Part shown: positions 59,932-64,000 of the stretch, one piece after another | Layout of the letters: every line of letters begins with the position of its first letter | How positions within the stretch are numbered: the first letter of the stretch is position 1 | Origin: Pseudomonas jessenii | GTDB taxonomy: Bacteria; Pseudomonadota; Gammaproteobacteria; Pseudomonadales; Pseudomonadaceae | Direction: 5' to 3' | NCBI RefSeq assembly: GCF_002236115.1 | Contig: NZ_NIWT01000009.1 | Coordinates: 62,001 to 126,000, forward strand | DNA: 64,000 nucleotides | The notes under the pieces: generated by a model | What the model was told of the DNA's origin: nothing | The model's database searches: none | What the model saw: only the letters and a program-made list of their open reading frames with translations | Position numbers and translations under genes: made by a program

Positions 59932-61422
59932 TCAGAGCTTGATCCAGGTCGCCTTGAGTTCGGTGTACTTGTCGAACGCGTGCAGCGATTTGTCCCGACC
60001 ATTACCCGACTGCTTGAACCCGCCGAACGGCGCGGTCATGTCGCCGCCGTCGTACTGGTTGACCCAGACGCTGCCGGCACGCAGGCCACGGGCGAAGGTG
60101 TGGGCCTTGCTCAGGTTGCTGGTCCATACACCGGCGGCCAGGCCGAAGATGCTGTCGTTGGCAATCGCCAGGGCTTCATCGAAGGTGTCGAAGGTGATGA
60201 CCGACAGCACCGGGCCGAAGATTTCTTCCCGGGCGATGGTCATGGCGTTGGTCACGCCGTCGAAAATCGCCGGTTCCACGTACAGGCCACCGGTGTCTTC
60301 GAGGGTGCGGCTGCCGCCGGCGATCAGTTCGGCGCCCTGCTCTTTGCCGATGCCGATGTAGCGCAGTACGTTGTCCAGTTGACGCTGGTCGACGACCGCG
60401 CCGACGGTAGTCGCAGGGTCGAGGGCGTGGCCCGGTTTCCAGGCTTGCAGGGCTTCCACCAACAATGGAATGAACTGCTCGCGAATCGAACGCTCCACCA
60501 GCAAGCGAGAACCGGCAGTGCAGACTTCACCCTGGTTGAAGGCGATGCCACTGGCCGCCGCCTGTGCTGCCGCGCGTAGATCCGGCGCGTCGGCGAACAC
60601 CACGTTCGGGCTCTTGCCCCCGGCTTCGGCCCAGACGCGTTTCATGTTGCTCTGCCCGGCGTAGACCATCAGCTGCTTGGCAATCGCCGTGGAGCCGGTG
60701 AAGGCCAGCACGTCGACGTCCATGTGCAACGCCAGCGCCTTGCCAACGGTGTGGCCGTAGCCCGGCAGGACGTTGAACACACCTTTCGGGATGCCGGCAT
60801 CCAGCGCCAGCTGCGCGATGCGGATCGCGGTCAGCGGGGACTTTTCCGAAGGCTTGAGGATGAACGAGTTGCCCATCGCCAGAGCCGGGGCGAATTTCCA
60901 GCTGGCCATGATCAGCGGGAAGTTCCACGGCACGATGGCCGCTACCACGCCGGCCGCTTCGCGGGTCACCAGGCCCAGTTGATCCTGGGGCGTGGCGGCG
61001 ACTTCGTCGTAGATCTTGTCGATGGCTTCGGCGGTCCAGCGGATCGCGTTGGCGGTCGCCGGAATGTCGATGCTCATGGAGTCGCTGATCGGCTTGCCCA
61101 TGTCGAGGGTTTCGAGCAGGGCCAGTTCTTCCTGGTTCGCCAGGATCAGGTCGGCGAAACGGATCAGGATGCGCTTGCGCTCGGCCGGGGCCAGGTTGGC
61201 CCACACGCCGGATTCGAAGGTGCGGCGCGCCACGGCGACCGCTGCATTGGCGTCGGCTTCGTCGGTGCTGGCGACGTTCGCCAGGAAACGACCGTCCACG
61301 GGGCTGATGCATTCGAACGTCGCGCCGCTGGCGGCCGCGCAGTATTGGCCGTCAATGAATGCGCGACCTTCGATGGTTAGGGACTGGAAGCGCTGCTCCC
61401 AATCGCTGCGAGTGTTTGTCAT
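59932..61422 (-). CDS. kauB: Gamma-glutamyl-gamma-aminobutyraldehyde dehydrogenase
   Basis: A 496-aa NAD(P) aldehyde dehydrogenase: PWNFPLIMASWKFAPALAMGNS in the cofactor site, catalytic Glu266 (WAEAGGKSPN) and Cys301 (NQGEVCTAGSR). The place between pauA and pauB indicates the KauB/PauC/PuuC function, turning the glutamylated aldehyde into gamma-glutamyl-GABA. Related enzymes oxidise other omega-amino aldehydes, so the range may be wide. 51 nt before pauB. Confidence 0.92.
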   Translation of the reverse strand: MTNTRSDWEQRFQSLTIEGRAFIDGQYCAAASGATFECISPVDGRFLANVASTDEADANAAVAVARRTFESGVWANLAPAERKRILIRFADLILANQEELALLETLDMGKPISDSMSIDIPATANAIRWTAEAIDKIYDEVAATPQDQLGLVTREAAGVVAAIVPWNFPLIMASWKFAPALAMGNSFILKPSEKSPLTAIRIAQLALDAGIPKGVFNVLPGYGHTVGKALALHMDVDVLAFTGSTAIAKQLMVYAGQSNMKRVWAEAGGKSPNVVFADAPDLRAAAQAAASGIAFNQGEVCTAGSRLLVERSIREQFIPLLVEALQAWKPGHALDPATTVGAVVDQRQLDNVLRYIGIGKEQGAELIAGGSRTLEDTGGLYVEPAIFDGVTNAMTIAREEIFGPVLSVITFDTFDEALAIANDSIFGLAAGVWTSNLSKAHTFARGLRAGSVWVNQYDGGDMTAPFGGFKQSGNGRDKSLHAFDKYTELKATWIKL

Positions 61423-61471
61423 GGTTGTGACTCGACGCAGGGGAATAAGAATCTGAAAAGAACCGCAATCC

Positions 61472-61563
61472 CTGTGGGAGCGAGCTTGCTCGCGATAGCG
61501 GTGGGTCAGACGCCATCCATGTTGAATGTGATGGCCTCATCGCGAGCAAGCTCGCTCCCACAG
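61472..61563. repeat. REP palindrome (TGTGGGAG subtype)
   Basis: CTGTGGGAGCGAGCTTGC and GCAAGCTCGCTCCCACAG, between pauA and kauB in one transcription direction, where it could reduce expression of the downstream genes or shield the pauA message. Confidence 0.9.
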
Positions 61564-61606
61564 GGTTTGGCGGTGCACACAGGATTTGTGTGTGCCGCCA
61601 ACGCCG

Positions 61607-62983
61607 TCAGACGGTGTGCAAGTACCAGTTGTACTCAAGGTCGGAGATGGAGTTCTCGAACTCGGCCAGCTCGCTTTCCTTGCACGCCACGAACACGTCG
61701 ATGTACATCGGGTCGATGTAGCGCGCCATGACTTCGCTGTCGTCCAGCTCGCGCAGTGCGTCGCGCAGGTTGTTCGGCAGGCTCTGCTCGTTCTGCTCGT
61801 AGCTGTTGCCTTCCACCGGGGCGCCCGGTTCGATCTGGTTGGTCAGACCGTGGTGAACACCGGCCAATACCGATGCCATCAGCAGGTACGGGTTGGCGTC
61901 GGCACCGGCTACACGATGCTCGATGCGCACGGCGTCCTTGGAGCCGGTCGGTACACGCACGGCCACGGTGCGGTTATCGATGCCCCAGCTCGGCGAGTTC
62001 GGTACATAGAACTGTGCACCGAAACGACGGTACGAGTTGACGTTCGGGCAAAGGAACGCCATCTGCGCCGGCAGGGTCTCGAGCACACCGCCGATCGCGT
62101 GTCGCAGCGCGGCGTTCTGCTCGGGATCCTCGCTGGCAAAGATGTTGTTGCCTTCTTTGTCGAGAATCGAAATGTGCACGTGCAGACCGTTACCTGCCTG
62201 GCCCGGATACGGCTTGGCCATGAAGGTGGTGTCCATCTCGTGGTCGTAGGCGATGTTCTTCACCAGACGCTTGAGCAGGACCGCGTAGTCGCAGGCCTTG
62301 ATCGGGTCAGCCACGTGATGCAGGTTGACTTCGAATTGCGCCGGGGCGCTTTCCTTGACGATGGCGTCAGCCGGGATGCCCTGCTCTTTCGCGCCTTCGA
62401 GGATGTCTTGCAGGCAATCGACGTATTCGTCGAGGTCGTCGATCAGGTACACCTGGGTCGACATCGGACGCTTGCCGGACACCGGCGAACGTGGCGATTG
62501 CGGACGACCGTTCACGTTGTCCTGGTCGATCAGGTAGAACTCCAGTTCGAACGCGGCGCAGATGGTCAGGCCCATGTCGTCGAACTTGCGCACGATATTG
62601 GCCAGCACTTCACGCGGGTCGGCGAAGAATGGCTCGCCTTCGATTTCGTGCATGGTCATCAACAGTTGCGCGGTCGGGCGCTTCTGCCATGGCTCGATGC
62701 TGAGGGTGCCGGGGATCGGGTAGCAGATCCGGTCGGCATCGCCGATGTCCAGACCCAGGCCGGTGCTTTCCACCGTGGAACCATTGATGTCCAGAGCAAA
62801 CAGAGAGGCCGGCAGGTTGATGCCTTTCTCGTAAACCTTATGAAGACTGGTGCGCTCGATGCGCTTGCCGCGCACCACACCGTTCATATCCGCAATCAGA
62901 AGGTCGACGTACAAAACCTCAGGATGTTTCTTAAGGAATGCGTTTGCTTCGTTGAGTTGAACGGCACGCAGAGGGACCGACAT
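61607..62983 (-). CDS. pauA: Gamma-glutamylputrescine synthetase (glutamine-synthetase family)
   Basis: A 458-aa GS-family ligase. N-terminal region ADMNGVVRGKRIERTSL; catalytic part includes FELEFYLID, NGLHVHISILDKEGNN, and KPYPGQAGNGLH in the ATP site, and the RRFGAQFYVPNSPSWGIDNRTVAVRVP substrate region. It lacks the adenylylation loop of true GlnA. It ligates glutamate to putrescine (PuuA/PauA function). Several pauA paralogues exist in Pseudomonas, so amine preference is uncertain. Divergent from pauD with shared upstream DNA. Confidence 0.92.
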   Translation of the reverse strand: MSVPLRAVQLNEANAFLKKHPEVLYVDLLIADMNGVVRGKRIERTSLHKVYEKGINLPASLFALDINGSTVESTGLGLDIGDADRICYPIPGTLSIEPWQKRPTAQLLMTMHEIEGEPFFADPREVLANIVRKFDDMGLTICAAFELEFYLIDQDNVNGRPQSPRSPVSGKRPMSTQVYLIDDLDEYVDCLQDILEGAKEQGIPADAIVKESAPAQFEVNLHHVADPIKACDYAVLLKRLVKNIAYDHEMDTTFMAKPYPGQAGNGLHVHISILDKEGNNIFASEDPEQNAALRHAIGGVLETLPAQMAFLCPNVNSYRRFGAQFYVPNSPSWGIDNRTVAVRVPTGSKDAVRIEHRVAGADANPYLLMASVLAGVHHGLTNQIEPGAPVEGNSYEQNEQSLPNNLRDALRELDDSEVMARYIDPMYIDVFVACKESELAEFENSISDLEYNWYLHTV

Positions 62984-63022
62984 GATGCACCTATTTTTTT
63001 ACTGTTAATTATTATGTTCACC

Positions 63023-63110
63023 GCCCTTTCACGAGCCCAGTCAATCCGAAAGGCAAAGTGAAGTCAATAGCGAACACCTGGCCTTTCAACGTTTATTTTC
63101 GGGCCTTTCA
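63023..63110. promoter_or_regulatory. Repeated GCCTTTC elements in the pauA-pauD gap
   Basis: GGCCTTTCA occurs at 63080-63088 and 63102-63110, spaced by 22 bp (two helical turns); GCCCTTTCA lies at 63023-63031 and an inverted GAAAGGC at 63048-63054. Such a cluster in a divergent gap looks like an operator, most simply for PauR. Binding is inference. Confidence 0.5.
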
Positions 63111-63267
63111 GGGGGACGAGAGTGCCAGATACGCCCTCAAACACGCGTAAACCCTGAAGATCGGACGTGCGGCGTTTAGAATTTTTTACATGAGAGTTGT
63201 TAATTAAAATCAACAAGGCTAAGCTCCGGAAAAGCTCGTTCAAGTGTGAAACTTCGAGGTGATAAAA

Positions 63268-64000
63268 ATGGCACTCAAGCCATTGATCGGCGTTACTGCG
63301 TGCGTCAAACAGATTGGCCTGCACCCCTACCACATCAGCGGTGACAAGTACTTGCGTGCTGTCAGCGTTGCGGCGCGGGGGCTGCCTGTCGTTATTCCTT
63401 CCTTAGGCGACCTGACCGAAATCGATGACCTGCTGCCGCAGCTCGACGGTCTGTTGCTGACCGGCTCGCCGTCGAACGTGGAACCCTTCCACTATCAAGG
63501 CCCCGACAGCGCCCCCGGCACGGATCATGATCCGGCGCGGGATGCCACCACCCTTCCCCTGATCCGCGCTGCTATTGCAGCGGGCGTGCCGGTGCTCGGC
63601 ATCTGCCGTGGTTTCCAGGAAATGAACGTGGCGTTCGGTGGCAGCCTGCATCAGAAGGTCCATGAGCTGCCTGGCTTGCTCGACCATCGCGAGGCCGACC
63701 ATCCGGACCTGGCCGTGCAATACGCACCCGCCCATGAGGTGAATGTGCAGCCCGGCGGTGTGTTCGAAGCGCTGGAACTGCCTGCGGTGTTCCAGGTGAA
63801 CTCGATTCACAGCCAGGGCATCGACCGCCTCGCGCCCGGCCTGCGCGCCGAAGCCGTCGCGCCCGATGGCCTGATCGAAGCGATCTCCGTCGAGCACAGC
63901 AAGGCCTTTGCCCTCGGCGTGCAATGGCACCCGGAATGGCAAGTGCTGAACAACCCTCCTTATTTGAGTATTTTCCAGGCGTTCGGCGAAGCCTGCCGGC
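63268..64000 (+). CDS. pauD: Gamma-glutamyl-GABA hydrolase (class I amidotransferase fold), 3' end missing
   Basis: GAGGTGATAAAA precedes the ATG at 63268. The visible 244 codons have the class I glutamine amidotransferase triad: Cys113 in LGICRGFQEMN, His221 and Glu223 in GVQWHPEW. MALKPLIGVTACVKQIGLHPYHISGDKYL is the typical start of PuuD/PauD, which frees GABA and glutamate from gamma-glutamyl-GABA. The gene continues past the window edge, with perhaps a few to some twenty residues missing. Divergent from pauA. Confidence 0.93.
   Translation, partial: MALKPLIGVTACVKQIGLHPYHISGDKYLRAVSVAARGLPVVIPSLGDLTEIDDLLPQLDGLLLTGSPSNVEPFHYQGPDSAPGTDHDPARDATTLPLIRAAIAAGVPVLGICRGFQEMNVAFGGSLHQKVHELPGLLDHREADHPDLAVQYAPAHEVNVQPGGVFEALELPAVFQVNSIHSQGIDRLAPGLRAEAVAPDGLIEAISVEHSKAFALGVQWHPEWQVLNNPPYLSIFQAFGEACR

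Noticed and set aside
63064..63333. 89-codon minus-strand frame across the pauA-pauD gap
   Set aside because: It runs opposite the pauD start and through the probable operator; no ribosome site.

Overview
The window reads as chromosomal DNA of a fluorescent-type Pseudomonas, probably the P. fluorescens group. Base composition is GC-rich and even. The window contains CioAB-type bd oxidase, OprD-family porin, PauR/KauB-type polyamine catabolism and many typical pseudomonad REP palindromes (TGTGGGAGCGAGC or TGTAGGAGCGAGC ends). I see no tRNA, rRNA, insertion sequence, prophage or CRISPR array.

Layout. 1-2.3 kb: the 5' part of an MFS transporter and an OprD-like porin, each preceded by a short leader ORF with a Crc/Hfq-type A-rich motif. 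2.7-9.1 kb: an HxlR regulator divergent from a run of nitrilase, GFA-fold protein, flavin-dependent oxidoreductase, epoxide-hydrolase-like enzyme and diguanylate cyclase. 9.3-18.7 kb: universal stress protein, a small secreted Arg/Trp-rich protein, a DUF1624-type membrane acyltransferase, a phosphoesterase, a LysR regulator divergent from an M20 amidohydrolase and its transporter, an orphan YbdD protein and a zinc alcohol dehydrogenase. 18.8-22.4 kb: a four-gene cassette (UDP-sugar epimerase, GT2, LAB_N protein, ArnT-like transferase) that looks like a polyprenyl-phosphate-sugar route for decorating lipid A or LPS core. 22.6-25.4 kb: SleB-like hydrolase, CAP-domain protein, and a striking 174-bp tandem REP array.

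25.4-38.4 kb is a redox/molybdenum cofactor block. It holds cyanide-insensitive oxidase cioAB with a DUF2474 micro-protein, a FdhF/YdeP molybdoenzyme, moaA, a bestrophin, moeA-moaB, a LysR regulator, fdhD and moaCDE. A 12-mer, AGYGATTRGACR, lies in the gene's own orientation in front of all five transcription units of this block, which suggests one regulon, perhaps under the LysR protein encoded inside it. 38.5-50 kb: chromate transporter, two coupled micro-ORFs behind a near-consensus promoter, a glycine-oxidase-like flavoenzyme, DeoR regulator, ornithine decarboxylase with a 22-residue upstream peptide ORF, PPK2, SulP transporter, lipoprotein and AraC regulator.

50-57.6 kb: an autotransporter whose passenger is a tyrosine phosphatase, two small secreted proteins (Gly-rich and CigR-like), two unrecognised proteins, a winged-helix regulator, and a heavily structured leader RNA before a small DUF3077-like protein, then a hexapeptide acetyltransferase. 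57.7-64 kb: the gamma-glutamyl-putrescine pathway (pauR, pauB, kauB/pauC, pauA and divergent pauD, cut by the window end). Ornithine decarboxylase at 43-45 kb makes putrescine and this cluster degrades it through gamma-glutamylated intermediates to GABA.

The best candidates for something undescribed are the AGYGATTRGACR regulon, the folded leader RNA at 56.14-56.33 kb, the paired leader ORFs at 0.74-0.81 and 2.17-2.26 kb, the autotransporter phosphatase, and the micro-ORF transcript at 39.8-40.1 kb.
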